A program made the translations under genes and the position numbers. A stretch of DNA of 64,000 nucleotides from assembly GCF_018704125.1 (NCBI RefSeq), contig NZ_JAGTIS010000003.1, positions 310,001-374,000 on the forward strand. The letters are read 5' to 3'. A model generated the notes under the pieces. The model had not been told where the DNA came from and searched no databases. It saw only the letters and a program-made list of their open reading frames with translations. Below, piece after piece: positions 39,152 to 47,898 of the stretch (positions are counted from its first letter, which is position 1; every line of letters starts with the position of its first letter). The stretch comes from Metapseudomonas boanensis. Lineage in GTDB: Bacteria > Pseudomonadota > Gammaproteobacteria > Pseudomonadales > Pseudomonadaceae.

Positions 39152-39448
39152 ACCTGGCCCCTCTGCGCCACCAGAGCATGAGTGTCAGGTTGACGAAGTT
39201 TGTCCGCCTGGCCAGAGCCCTCCATCATCAGAGCAGCTTTGACCTGTTTAGGAATCGAATGGCCGGCACTGCCTGAGGACCTGTGAACCCGCGCGGGAAG
39301 CGCCCTCCAAGAAGGTCGGGAAGTGCGGGGTGTACTCACTTTGTGTACCCATGGCCAGGCTCTGTAAGCCAGCTTTCGAGATAGCACAGTGCCGCCATGC
39401 ATGCATAATACCGGCGTGATGATGGATCAATACCTAAAGGAGTTTGTC

Positions 39449-39610
39449 ATGACGAAACAGGGATGCCCGCTGGCGAAAGGTGACCGTGTAGACCATAAGA
39501 TTTTTGGTCTTGGCACGGTGATAAGTGCTCCCGTAGGCATGGTTACCGGCATCATTTCCCACCCTCAGTGCCATGCTGAGCACCTGTACCTCAAGGGCCT
39601 CCGGGCCTAG
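39449..39610 (+). pseudogene. 5' fragment of a conserved island protein, truncated at the GTPase cassette
   Basis: AAGGAG precedes ATG 39449. The first 30 or so residues (PLAKGDRVDHKIFGLGTV) match a small family common in Pseudomonas and Ralstonia islands that is normally longer. The last 20 residues (IISHPQCHAEHLYLKGLRA) do not look like the family and end just before the GTPase operon. I read this as truncation by the inserted cassette. The 297-bp gap upstream (39152-39448) shows no other feature. Confidence 0.55.
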
Positions 39611-39689
39611 CCTGAGCCGCCCCTGACAAGGTATTGCATTCAGGGCCGCCCCGCCGCGGCAACTCCGAAGATCGAACGAGGAAACGACA

Positions 39690-41882
39690 GTGACCCTGCA
39701 GTCCCCCGAAGTCCTGCTTGAAAGCCTGAACAATGCACTGCGCCACCTGCGCGGCGCCTGTACTGACCTGGGCAATGAAGAAATCGACGATAAGCTGCTG
39801 GAGGTCATGCGCCGGCTGTTGCTTGCCCAAGTGCTGGGCGACACCTGGGTCGTTGCGATCGGCGGCTCCCAAGGCGCGGGCAAGACCACCTTGATGGCAT
39901 GCCTCTATGGCTTGCTTGACGCGGAAGACAAGTGGCTTGAAGGCAACGAAGGGCGGGGCGAGAAAATGCCTGTGCTGGTGCTGGAGCAGGGCGGCCTGCA
40001 GCAGGTGCAGGGCTTTGTGCGCCGGTTGGTGAAAGACGACGGGGCCAGCAGCTTCACCCTTCGGGACGTTCCGGTCGAGGTCGCCGAGTTTCAACGGGTG
40101 ATCAGCGACCCCGCCACCGGTGACCTGCTGCCCGTGCTACGGGTACCACGTCGCTATTTCAAGCGTGACAACCAGGCCTGGTTGCTGTTGCCGGGGTATG
40201 AAAAACAAGACCGCGACAACCGCGCCTGGCAAGAGCTGATGCGCCAGGCCATGGTGGCCGCCGGTGGTTGCATCGTAGTCACCGACAAAACCCGCATGGC
40301 GAACCAGCAGCAGGTCGAGATCGTCAAGGACATGCTCGAAGGCGAGCTGGCGGGCGTGCGACCCTTTGTGGTGGTCACCAAGACCGAAGACAGCCGCGAA
40401 GACCCGGCCGAGCGCCAGCAACTGCGCAACAGCGCGCAAGCGACGTTCCAGGTTCCGGCCGAGGCCGCCGAGCACCACATCATCCTGACCGGCACGGACG
40501 ACCCCGACTATGTCGAGCACTGGATGCCGCACCTGGAGCGCGCGATCCACGACCTCAACTTCACCGGGCAGGCCAACCGCCACCTACAGATGAGTGACCT
40601 CTCTGACCTGGTCGGCAAGGACCTGACGCGGGTGCTGAATCTGATCCGCAGCAAGTCCCGGTTGTACTTCAGCAGCGAAACGGAAACCGAAGGCGCTCAA
40701 GTACTGCAAGCGGTACTCGAGAAATTCGATGATGCCGCCGAGGCCCTGCGCGCCGAGCACCTGGAGGTGGTAGGCAAACTAGCAAGCAAGGCGCTCGACG
40801 AGGCGAGTCGTACGCTGGACAAGGCGCTGAAGGATCACCACGAAGGTTTCGTGAACTGGGTCTCGAACGCGTTCGACACTACCAGTGAAACCAAGATGAA
40901 ACTGCAGCAGGTCGTGCTGGGCGCATGGCGCAGCGGCGCCTCCGAGCTCTTCACGCAGTACTCGGGCGAGCTGACTCAGCTCACTGCCCGCAAGCTGGGC
41001 CGTACGAACGCGGCGCCCATTGCCGGCAGCCCCAAGCCGCTGTTGGCGCCCGAGCAATCACGCTCGCTGATCCAGGTGGGCTACATGCATCCGTCGGGGC
41101 AGATGGCGACCTTCAAAAAGCTGACCCCCGAGATTGTCAGCGATGTACAGCTGTTGCTTGGCCACCACTCGCAAGAGGACGCCCAGGCGCACGCGGCGGC
41201 CAGCAAGGCACTGGGTGAAAGCGTTGAGCTGGTACCTGCGATTTCGCTGGAGTACACCCGCTTGCTCTACGCCATGCCAGAGGTGGTCGGGCTCAAGGAG
41301 GGCGTGCAGCCAGGGGCCGGTGCGCCAGCGAAGAACCTGGTGGAAGATGGCGTGGATAGCCTCAAGGCCAGCGTTGACGTGGGGAAAACCGCGATCCGCT
41401 CGCTCGCGACCGTGATGGCGGTGGATGTCGTCAGCGACGGCAAGGCCGATATCCTGGCTGCGATCTTCGGCAAGCCGGAGCCGTCAGGTGATGCCTCCGC
41501 GCCCGTAGTGCCGACCACCCTTCACCCGGCCGCAGTCGCAGTCACCGCCGTGGTGGCCGCAGCCTACCTGACCACGGCTGCCGTGTCGCGGCTGCGCACC
41601 TTCGAAAAAGCCGCCAGTGCGCAAGCGCACGCCATGCTGCATAGCGTGCATGATGCCCACGTCGGGCACATGCGCAAACAGTTCGATAGCACCATGGCCG
41701 CGGCACGCGCCCGGATCCGTGAGGCCATACGGGCACGCTACAAAATGGACGAAACCCTGATGCGCAAGGATCGCTTGGCCCGGACGATCGCCGATGTGGC
41801 CTCGTTGACCAGCGACCTTCGCCATGACCTGGACGCCTCGGCGGCGGGCCTGCACGTCTTCGCCACCGGGCGCGGGGCCTGA
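39690..41882 (+). CDS. Dynamin-like P-loop GTPase A with C-terminal membrane segment
   Basis: A 730-residue protein from GTG 39690 with GAGGAA upstream. Walker A GSQGAGKT is at 59-66. A G3-like LLLPGYE (165-171) keeps PG but lacks the usual Asp. A G4-like VVTKTED lies near 230. Residues about 310-420 are helical. A hydrophobic stretch of about 25 residues (HPAAVAVTAVVAAAYLTTAA, near 605-630) could insert in membrane, as the paddle of bacterial dynamins does. The C-terminus is helical and Arg-rich. It is coupled to gene B by a 1-bp gap. Membrane remodelling or surveillance is inferred from architecture; I do not recognise a named family. Confidence 0.82.
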   Translation: MTLQSPEVLLESLNNALRHLRGACTDLGNEEIDDKLLEVMRRLLLAQVLGDTWVVAIGGSQGAGKTTLMACLYGLLDAEDKWLEGNEGRGEKMPVLVLEQGGLQQVQGFVRRLVKDDGASSFTLRDVPVEVAEFQRVISDPATGDLLPVLRVPRRYFKRDNQAWLLLPGYEKQDRDNRAWQELMRQAMVAAGGCIVVTDKTRMANQQQVEIVKDMLEGELAGVRPFVVVTKTEDSREDPAERQQLRNSAQATFQVPAEAAEHHIILTGTDDPDYVEHWMPHLERAIHDLNFTGQANRHLQMSDLSDLVGKDLTRVLNLIRSKSRLYFSSETETEGAQVLQAVLEKFDDAAEALRAEHLEVVGKLASKALDEASRTLDKALKDHHEGFVNWVSNAFDTTSETKMKLQQVVLGAWRSGASELFTQYSGELTQLTARKLGRTNAAPIAGSPKPLLAPEQSRSLIQVGYMHPSGQMATFKKLTPEIVSDVQLLLGHHSQEDAQAHAAASKALGESVELVPAISLEYTRLLYAMPEVVGLKEGVQPGAGAPAKNLVEDGVDSLKASVDVGKTAIRSLATVMAVDVVSDGKADILAAIFGKPEPSGDASAPVVPTTLHPAAVAVTAVVAAAYLTTAAVSRLRTFEKAASAQAHAMLHSVHDAHVGHMRKQFDSTMAAARARIREAIRARYKMDETLMRKDRLARTIADVASLTSDLRHDLDASAAGLHVFATGRGA

Positions 41883-41883
41883 G

Positions 41884-43839
41884 ATGCCGTCGAGCTCGGC
41901 AGTGGAGTACTGGCACGCCCTCCAGGTGCGCCAGCCCGAGTGGGCGCTGCGCGCCTACGCCCGGCTGGTTCAGACGCTGAGCCAGGACGTTCAGCAGCGT
42001 TTGCAGCTCAAAGACGCGGTGGCCGAGCCGTACGTGGTGGTGTTCGGTAAAACCCAGGTTGGCAAAACCACGCTGCTGCTCGACCTCATGGGCGTTGCAC
42101 CTACCCACATGGCCAGGATTTCGAAGGTACTGCGCGGCGGGCGCGACGCGGGCCAGTCGGCCACCGCCACGACCATGGAATACTGCCGCTCGGCCAGCGA
42201 ACGCTGGGGTTTGTCCCGCAAGGGCGAAACCCTCTGGTTGGAGCGCGACGCGGACATGACCCAGGCACTGGGCGCCTTGCGTGCGCAGATGGAGCGCGGC
42301 CAACTGAAGACCGAGGCGGCGCCCTGTGTCGTGCACATACCCAAAAGCTGCTTCCTGGGCGGTGCCCAGGGGCCCGGCGTGCGGATGCTCGACCTGCCTG
42401 GTGACAACCCCGCCAACGAGGAAGAACAGCGCCACGTACACCTGATGGCCAAAACCTACCTGCCCTTCGCGGACCTGATCCTGCTGGTGGGCAAAGGCGA
42501 TGACCTCGGCTTCCTGCGCCCCGGCGCCATCACGCTGCCGGGCATCGAAGACTGGCAATCCATGCCCTACCGCTTTCGGATCGTCACGACCTACTCGTAC
42601 TTCCCCAAATCAGTGAAGGACATCCTGCGCAAAGAGCCTGACGTCGATGCCGCGCAGGTACGCCAGCGGTTGATCGAACAGGTCGAGCGCTTTGGTAAAC
42701 TCAGCGAGCCCGCCCGCGAAGCTCGGTTGTATTTCCCGCTCGAGTTCGGCAACAGCTGGCAGCAAACGCAACGAGATGACCCGCTGCTGCATTCGCGGAT
42801 GGCACCCATCATCACCGCCTTGCGCAACGAGCTGCTCGAGCAGATCACCGGCAGCACCACGCCCATGGGGCGCCTGCGCAGCACACTCGATACCCATATC
42901 AGCGTGCGCTACATCCAGCAGAAGAAGACCCGCGCTATCGAAGAGGCCCTTCGGGCGCTTGAGGAGCGCAAGGCTGCCTCGGCAGCAGATGTACAGAACT
43001 GGGCGAAGTTGGTGGAGAGTTCGCAGCAGAGGGTCAGAAAGCTCTCCGAGCTGTTGGCTGAGAAACCGGTCGAACGGGGCACGGCGGCGATCACCCAGGC
43101 GGCCGAGGCCTTGCTGGCCAGTTCTGGCGCGCGTTACAGGCTCAAGGAAGGCAGCGTAAAGGACGACCGTGAAACCCTTTATGCGTTGATCAGAAACTAT
43201 CGCCGTGCGCTGGGCGGGGTGCGCCTGGAAGTGCAGCAGGGCAACTGCCCGCTCCCGTACTGGCGGCAGGTGCGCACGAGCTTCGAGGCGCCCGAGCAGC
43301 ACTTGATAGACGGCACCCTGGACAGAGAGTTCGGGCCAGTACAGCGCATACTCAACGACTATTGGTTCGACACCTATTTGTCGTCCAGCAACTACCAGGA
43401 AGACTGCGCCCGCGTGCATAGGGCCAGCGTTGCGGCACTGGCCCGCCTGGCCGCACTCTGGCAGCAGCAATGGTTGGCGGCCCTTGCGGGTACCGAGCGC
43501 GCGTTTCGCCAGGCGCTTCAGCAGGCCCAAGCCCAGGCGGCCATGCATGAGGAAGAGACCAGGCAGGCCCGGGCACGACATAGCGTGATCGAGCAGGCCA
43601 TCCTCGAGCAGAACGCCGAGCGCAGGCGTATCGCCCAGAACTCGAAAGAGGACCTCGAGCGTTGCGAGCGCTTCATCGGCCTGCTCGAACAAGAGTACAG
43701 CGTCGCGCTGGATGAACAGTATGCCGCCGCGATGGCCGAGCATGACGCCAGTGACGCCTTGCTTCGGCTGTTCTCCTGCGCGGCGCTGAGCCAGCAGTAC
43801 TACGAATTCTTGGCGTTCAACCAGCGGGCGGTCGGCTGA
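41884..43839 (+). CDS. Dynamin-like P-loop GTPase B
   Basis: A 651-residue partner of gene A. Walker A GKTQVGKTT (55-63), a G2-like TATTMEYC (near 95-101) and a canonical G3 DLPG (170-173) are intact, so unlike A it looks fully GTPase-competent. Two helical/coiled regions follow (about 355-400 and 550-625). It has no signal peptide or clear membrane helix. ATG 41884 starts 1 bp after the stop of A; the frame extends upstream but overlaps A. Paired unlike dynamins in one operon is typical of bacterial dynamin-like proteins (for example the Leo/Eleos type), but the sequence is not one I can assign. Confidence 0.82.
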   Translation: MPSSSAVEYWHALQVRQPEWALRAYARLVQTLSQDVQQRLQLKDAVAEPYVVVFGKTQVGKTTLLLDLMGVAPTHMARISKVLRGGRDAGQSATATTMEYCRSASERWGLSRKGETLWLERDADMTQALGALRAQMERGQLKTEAAPCVVHIPKSCFLGGAQGPGVRMLDLPGDNPANEEEQRHVHLMAKTYLPFADLILLVGKGDDLGFLRPGAITLPGIEDWQSMPYRFRIVTTYSYFPKSVKDILRKEPDVDAAQVRQRLIEQVERFGKLSEPAREARLYFPLEFGNSWQQTQRDDPLLHSRMAPIITALRNELLEQITGSTTPMGRLRSTLDTHISVRYIQQKKTRAIEEALRALEERKAASAADVQNWAKLVESSQQRVRKLSELLAEKPVERGTAAITQAAEALLASSGARYRLKEGSVKDDRETLYALIRNYRRALGGVRLEVQQGNCPLPYWRQVRTSFEAPEQHLIDGTLDREFGPVQRILNDYWFDTYLSSSNYQEDCARVHRASVAALARLAALWQQQWLAALAGTERAFRQALQQAQAQAAMHEEETRQARARHSVIEQAILEQNAERRRIAQNSKEDLERCERFIGLLEQEYSVALDEQYAAAMAEHDASDALLRLFSCAALSQQYYEFLAFNQRAVG

Positions 43840-43890
43840 TTGCACCCCGCGTGGTTAACGCGCTTCATTCAATGCTTTAGAGAACGCATC

Positions 43891-44748
43891 GTGAGTGATC
43901 AAACCCGGGAAAAAGAAAAAAGCCTCGCCGAATTGATGGTGAGGATTCTCAAGGAGCCGCTCAAGCCGCTGGGTGAGTCGGTGCAAGGCTTGGAGGGTGA
44001 GCTATCCGATATCAAGGCGGAGCTTGAACTGTTCAGTGGTACCGTTGCTGACGGGCTGAAAAAAAGCGATGACGCAGCCAAACGAAGAAACAACGAAGCC
44101 CTGGAGGCGCTGCACACGTTACGCGATGAGCAGGCCGAATGGGTGCCCACCCTTCGGGCCAGCCTTGCCGAGCACGCCCAGGCCGGGGCTCAGGCCCTGG
44201 ACGCACGCCTGAGTGAAAGCCTCACGGCGCTGGCGCAAAGCGAGCGCCGTGTGCTCGATGCCCTAGCCAGTGTGGGCGAGGCGCAACGCAGCGCCGCGCA
44301 CGTCCTTGCGGCGCTGTCCGCGCAGTTCAGTGACAACCGGGCAGCGCTGGATAACGCCCTCGTACACTGGGAGACCGAGGTGGTCACGGCCAACGCCGCT
44401 GTGGCGTCCGGGTTGAAAGCGGCCGTGGCCGAGATCGGCCAACGCCTGGAGCACCAGCACAAGGCCGCTCAGGCGGTACACCAAGCCCTGCTCAACGGCA
44501 TGAAAGGCGCTGCGGAACACACGCAAGCGGTGATGGCCGAGAACCTGCAAGCCGGGCACGCGCTGCGTGACTCACTCGTCAGTGGCCAAGCCGGGATCAT
44601 CAGCGCGCTGAACCAGCATGCCGAAGCGCTGAACGCCCGGCTTGATCAGAGCCAGGCCAAGCTACGGCGGCTGACGATCACCACGGGCGTGTTTTTCGTC
44701 TCGATGCTGACCTACGTGGGGTATGAGTTGCTGAGCCGGTTTACCTGA
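43891..44748 (+). CDS. Tail-anchored coiled-coil protein C of the GTPase operon
   Basis: A 285-residue protein from GTG 43891 (weak ribosome site AGAGA). Residues 1-260 are almost entirely heptad-like helix (GLEGELSDIKAELELFSG; ALDARLSESLTALAQSERRVL), resembling a chemoreceptor stalk without methylation or hairpin motifs. The C-terminus is one hydrophobic helix (ITTGVFFVSMLTYVGYELL) followed by five residues, so it is tail-anchored with the coiled coil in the cytoplasm. It lies 51 bp after gene B. A membrane receptor or scaffold for the GTPase pair is inferred. Confidence 0.8.
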   Translation: MSDQTREKEKSLAELMVRILKEPLKPLGESVQGLEGELSDIKAELELFSGTVADGLKKSDDAAKRRNNEALEALHTLRDEQAEWVPTLRASLAEHAQAGAQALDARLSESLTALAQSERRVLDALASVGEAQRSAAHVLAALSAQFSDNRAALDNALVHWETEVVTANAAVASGLKAAVAEIGQRLEHQHKAAQAVHQALLNGMKGAAEHTQAVMAENLQAGHALRDSLVSGQAGIISALNQHAEALNARLDQSQAKLRRLTITTGVFFVSMLTYVGYELLSRFT

Positions 44749-44850
44749 CGCCACAGGGCCGCTGCACGTGGTCAGGAATTCGTCGCAAACATTACGAATC
44801 GTGCCGATGCGCTCGCGTGGCTTGATCAGCTCTTTGCACAGGAGGCATGA
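44749..44850 (+). pseudogene. 3' remnant of a displaced gene before the Nmad2-like gene
   Basis: An open frame without a start encodes about 33 residues ending QEFVANITNRADALAWLDQLFAQEA, and its TGA overlaps the first ATG of the next gene. It has protein-like composition and the stop/start coupling of a real upstream gene. It abuts the end of gene C, so it is probably what is left of a gene removed or cut by the GTPase cassette. Confidence 0.45.
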
Positions 44851-44852
44851 CT

Positions 44853-45488
44853 ATGCGAGTCCACACGTATGTGATCGCCACGGACGCAGGCTCCGCGCCA
44901 AACTACGATCCACCGGCCGTTACGCTGGCGGTCTGTAAGCCGCGCATCCGCAAGAAGGCGAAGGTCGGCGAACTCGTGCTCGCATTTGCAGGTTCAACAG
45001 TGAATCCCATCTCAGGCCACAGCGTCGTCTGGACCGGCATCGTCTCCGAGGTACTGACCTTCGCCGAATACTGGAACGACCGCCGTTTCGCCTCGAAGAA
45101 GCCTGACCGTACCGTCGTACCGGACAACTTCTATAAGCCTACCGGCAACGGCGGCTTCGCCTGGCAACCAAATCCCGTTCACGGACCTGAGGCCCAAGAT
45201 CGCGACACCGGCGGGCTGAACGTCCTCGTGTTCGATCACGCTTGGCGCTTCGGCGCTTTCGGTCCCCTTCTACCAGAGGACTTTGGTCTGCGTATGAACG
45301 TCGGCCGGCGCGGGGAGAGGGTTGCCGATCTCACCGATTCCGCGTGGCAACGCCTCGAAACCTGGCTGAATGCGCAGCCGCTAGTCACCATTGAGGCTGC
45401 CGGTGACCGCAAGTCGAGCTGCAGTTACACGCCCCGCGCGCTGCTGGGATCACCGCAGCCAGCCTCCCCAACACGACGGCGATGCTAA
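44853..45488 (+). CDS. Nmad2-like (nucleotide modification-associated domain) protein
   Basis: A 211-residue protein. The N-terminus (HTYVIATDAGSAPNYDPPAVTLAVCKPRIRKKAKVGELVLAFAGS) fits the Nmad2 pattern of a YVxATDxGxAPN strand and a CKPRIRKxAKVGD loop; WTGIVSEVLTFAEYWND and DFGLRMNVGRRGERV follow. The family has been linked by context to modified DNA bases in phages and islands; no biochemistry can be read here. ATG 44853 has AGGAGG eight bases upstream. The last 25 residues are low-complexity and may be frame-shifted tail. Confidence 0.72.
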   Translation: MRVHTYVIATDAGSAPNYDPPAVTLAVCKPRIRKKAKVGELVLAFAGSTVNPISGHSVVWTGIVSEVLTFAEYWNDRRFASKKPDRTVVPDNFYKPTGNGGFAWQPNPVHGPEAQDRDTGGLNVLVFDHAWRFGAFGPLLPEDFGLRMNVGRRGERVADLTDSAWQRLETWLNAQPLVTIEAAGDRKSSCSYTPRALLGSPQPASPTRRRC

Positions 45489-45559
45489 CAGTCGGGAAGC
45501 CTATCCAGCAGGCAGTGGTTTCGCTCACTGCGCCACAGTGAATCAGCTGAGTTCTTGGA

Positions 45560-46195
45560 TCAGAAACTTCGGGGATCGATGGACGAGTGCACCATGAGGG
45601 TCTTTGCTAACCCTGCTGCGAACAGACGGGCGATGGGCTCCGGCGTCAGCACCGTAACTTCCTGCTCGGCGGGGATCGCGGACTGCAGCGGTGTGTAGCC
45701 GGCAAACGACCAGAGCCACTGGTGACCCTGCCAGAGCAACGTGCACTCGCCGGCGTGCTCGATCATGACGCCTTCTGGCAGCTCGGCAAGCGTCGCGTTC
45801 CAGGTGCGCTGGCTGCCGTCATCGTTCAAGCGGGCGGCGTGCAGCAGGTTGTCGATTGCCTTGGCCGACAAGTCCTGCTGCAGCGGGAAGGCCCTGGCCC
45901 AAGCCTCCTTGAACAGCTTGTAGGCTGGCCGCCGGCATTCCGCGCAAGGGCGGTGGCCGGCGGCATAGGCAGTCGGCTCGTCGAGGAAGAACAGTTCGGT
46001 GTAACTGTTCGGTGCCATCAGCTCGCGCTTGAGGCCTTTGAAGGACAGCGCGCAAGTGATCCACGGCCGGATCTTCCATTGGCTGACGATCCGTTGACCG
46101 GCGTTGTGCAGGCGGCCGCGATTACCCATGAAGGTGCCGCGTTCTTTCACCGCCTGCAGCCGGCCTCTGGGATCAACGCGATTCTGTAATGGCAT
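45560..46195 (-). CDS. Unknown protein with Ada-like zinc motif (AAGHRPCAECRR)
   Basis: A 211-residue protein. Its centre (WITCALSFKG, then YTELFFLDEPTAYAAGHRPCAECRR) resembles the zinc-binding hairpin of Ada-type proteins, where a phenylalanine-rich strand and AxxAGxRPCxxC hold the metal, though only three cysteines are obvious. No methyltransferase domain is present. The remainder (WLWSFAGYTPLQSAIPAEQEVTVLTPEP) is unknown. ATG 46195 is taken with AAGG 12 bases upstream; the ATG four codons earlier has no room for a ribosome site. It is convergent with the Nmad2-like gene. Confidence 0.68.
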   Translation of the reverse strand: MPLQNRVDPRGRLQAVKERGTFMGNRGRLHNAGQRIVSQWKIRPWITCALSFKGLKRELMAPNSYTELFFLDEPTAYAAGHRPCAECRRPAYKLFKEAWARAFPLQQDLSAKAIDNLLHAARLNDDGSQRTWNATLAELPEGVMIEHAGECTLLWQGHQWLWSFAGYTPLQSAIPAEQEVTVLTPEPIARLFAAGLAKTLMVHSSIDPRSF

Positions 46196-46272
46196 GAGTA
46201 GGAGCATCCTTGGCGGCTGAATTCATCAAGCCTGTCTTTTTCTGGCTCCGGGAAGGACTTTGGGCAGTCAGG

Positions 46273-46932
46273 TCAGAGAGAGCCCGCGCTCAGGAATGCA
46301 CCGAACGCAAGCTTGGCCCATCCGTACGCCTCCTCCGAGAGAGATGATGCGGCCTTGCCTGAGGCTTCCTTAGCCGCCTCAGAGATCATCTCTGCAATGG
46401 TCTCACTCTGGCTGTTTGCGATTTTTCCATTGGCCACAGTCTTGCTGAGCTGAGCAAAACCCTTACTAGTTAAAGTTAGTTTTAGGCATTCCAAGCTCTC
46501 GAAAATTAGACGGTCATCAAAATCTACAGAGTTGAAGCTCTTTTTGTCTTTCAGGATTCGAACATGGCCTTCAGAATTAAGAAAGCAAATTGTATAAACC
46601 AGCAACTCCCTGTCACGATCAAACGCTTCACGATCCACAGTCAATTGTTCTATTTTTTCCTTCCAGTCCAGCATGCTTTGCACAGAGTGTCCGTCGCTAA
46701 TTATCTCTTTGAACTTCTCACACGCCTGACTTCTCTCGTCGGTGCTCAGGTCGTTGGCGCTTCGGAAGTATTTTTCTCTGACAAACCAACCAAACATCTC
46801 GGGCACATTTGGGGCAGCAGGTCGCGTGATGAGGCCATCCGCGCCGATACTTAAAGGAAAGGGAAAGTTCTCGTAAAGCTTATCCAGAAGCTTCACAGCT
46901 TGCGCGTTGAAAAGTTTGACATTCTTGCTCAT
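46273..46932 (-). CDS. Hypothetical protein
   Basis: A 219-residue protein from ATG 46932 with AGGAG seven bases upstream. Composition is more AT-rich than its neighbours. It is mostly helical, with SLSIGADGLITRP near the N-terminus and a small Ala/Gly-rich hydrophobic tail (KLAFGAFLSAGSL). I do not recognise a family. It lies between the Ada-like gene and the restriction-modification locus, so a defence or toxin role is possible but unsupported. Confidence 0.68.
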   Translation of the reverse strand: MSKNVKLFNAQAVKLLDKLYENFPFPLSIGADGLITRPAAPNVPEMFGWFVREKYFRSANDLSTDERSQACEKFKEIISDGHSVQSMLDWKEKIEQLTVDREAFDRDRELLVYTICFLNSEGHVRILKDKKSFNSVDFDDRLIFESLECLKLTLTSKGFAQLSKTVANGKIANSQSETIAEMISEAAKEASGKAASSLSEEAYGWAKLAFGAFLSAGSL

Positions 46933-47017
46933 TGGCAGACTCCTGTGCATTTGCCACTCAATTAAATTTCCAATCCTATGTATTCAATGCGCTGCGGTAT
47001 CTGCCGGAGGTTAGGCG

Positions 47018-47863
47018 TTAGCTCGTCGCCCCCTCCTGGCGTGAAAAGCGTTGGGTGTCAGCGTGCAGCCGTTCGACAACCCCTATCACCCCTACCCGGC
47101 GCAGCCCTTGCTCAGCGTCTGCGCGCAGCGCGTCGAGCCACGGGGAATGCCCGGAGAGGTGCGGCCACAACTCATGGTCGGCCTCCAGCGGGTGGGGGCG
47201 GCATTGATCCAGCCAGCGGGGGATCAGCCCCTTGTGATGGCTCAGCTGATACAAGGATGTGGAATCCAGCTGCGAACGCCACAGGATGGCACCGTGGTAA
47301 TGGGCGATTGCCAGTACCTGCAGCAGATGAACCAGGCTGGGCCAGTGCTCGAAGTGGCCGCCTTCGGTCAGATGATAAAAGCGCGCCCCGGCAGAGAGGT
47401 CTTCATCCATCTGTTCCAGAACCAGAGCGTAGTAACCCTCTGAGTCCGGCCCGATTTCTCGAGTGTCGGGTGTTAAAAAGTACAGCCGGCACGCCAGATC
47501 TGCTTCGGGCCGGCGATGTTGCAGAAACCACTCGTGCAGCTCGCCTGGTGACTTATAGCTGAACACGTGCTGATGGGCAGAGTCACTCCGCCCGGTAAGC
47601 CAGCCGTCTTCCAGGGCGAAATGCTGATTGAGCCAATCGATATGTGCCTGACGCAGAACCAGCTTGAGCTGGTCGGCGTTCGACCACTGGTAAGCCGGCA
47701 GCTGCAATGGTTCTGGCAGCAAGGAGTTGATCTCGGTGCGGGCCACGCCATGAGCCTCAAAGGTCTCCAGCACGCGCGAGGCCTGCTGACGCACCGGGTT
47801 ACGTCGTTCACTGATCCAGGCGAGCAGGCGCTGCAGCAGATCAATCCAATCCTTGGGGTTCAT
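47018..47863 (-). CDS. Hypothetical protein downstream of hsdS
   Basis: A 281-residue protein, 35 bp after hsdS and read with it. The N-terminus is helical (MNPKDWIDLLQRLLAWISERRNPVRQQASRVLETFE); the middle has GYYALVLEQMDEDLSAG and WPSLVHLLQVLAIAHYHG. No known motif or membrane helix is visible. Tight linkage suggests it travels with the type I system, perhaps as an accessory. Confidence 0.72.
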   Translation of the reverse strand: MNPKDWIDLLQRLLAWISERRNPVRQQASRVLETFEAHGVARTEINSLLPEPLQLPAYQWSNADQLKLVLRQAHIDWLNQHFALEDGWLTGRSDSAHQHVFSYKSPGELHEWFLQHRRPEADLACRLYFLTPDTREIGPDSEGYYALVLEQMDEDLSAGARFYHLTEGGHFEHWPSLVHLLQVLAIAHYHGAILWRSQLDSTSLYQLSHHKGLIPRWLDQCRPHPLEADHELWPHLSGHSPWLDALRADAEQGLRRVGVIGVVERLHADTQRFSRQEGATS

Positions 47864-47898
47864 GCTGGTGCTCCTGCGTCAGTGCATGGATGGCGTGT

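Noticed and set aside
39690-44748. SrfABC-type virulence operon
   Set aside because: Gene sizes and order differ and no SrfB-like ATPase is present; only a P-loop GTPase plus coiled coil is shared, which is too general.
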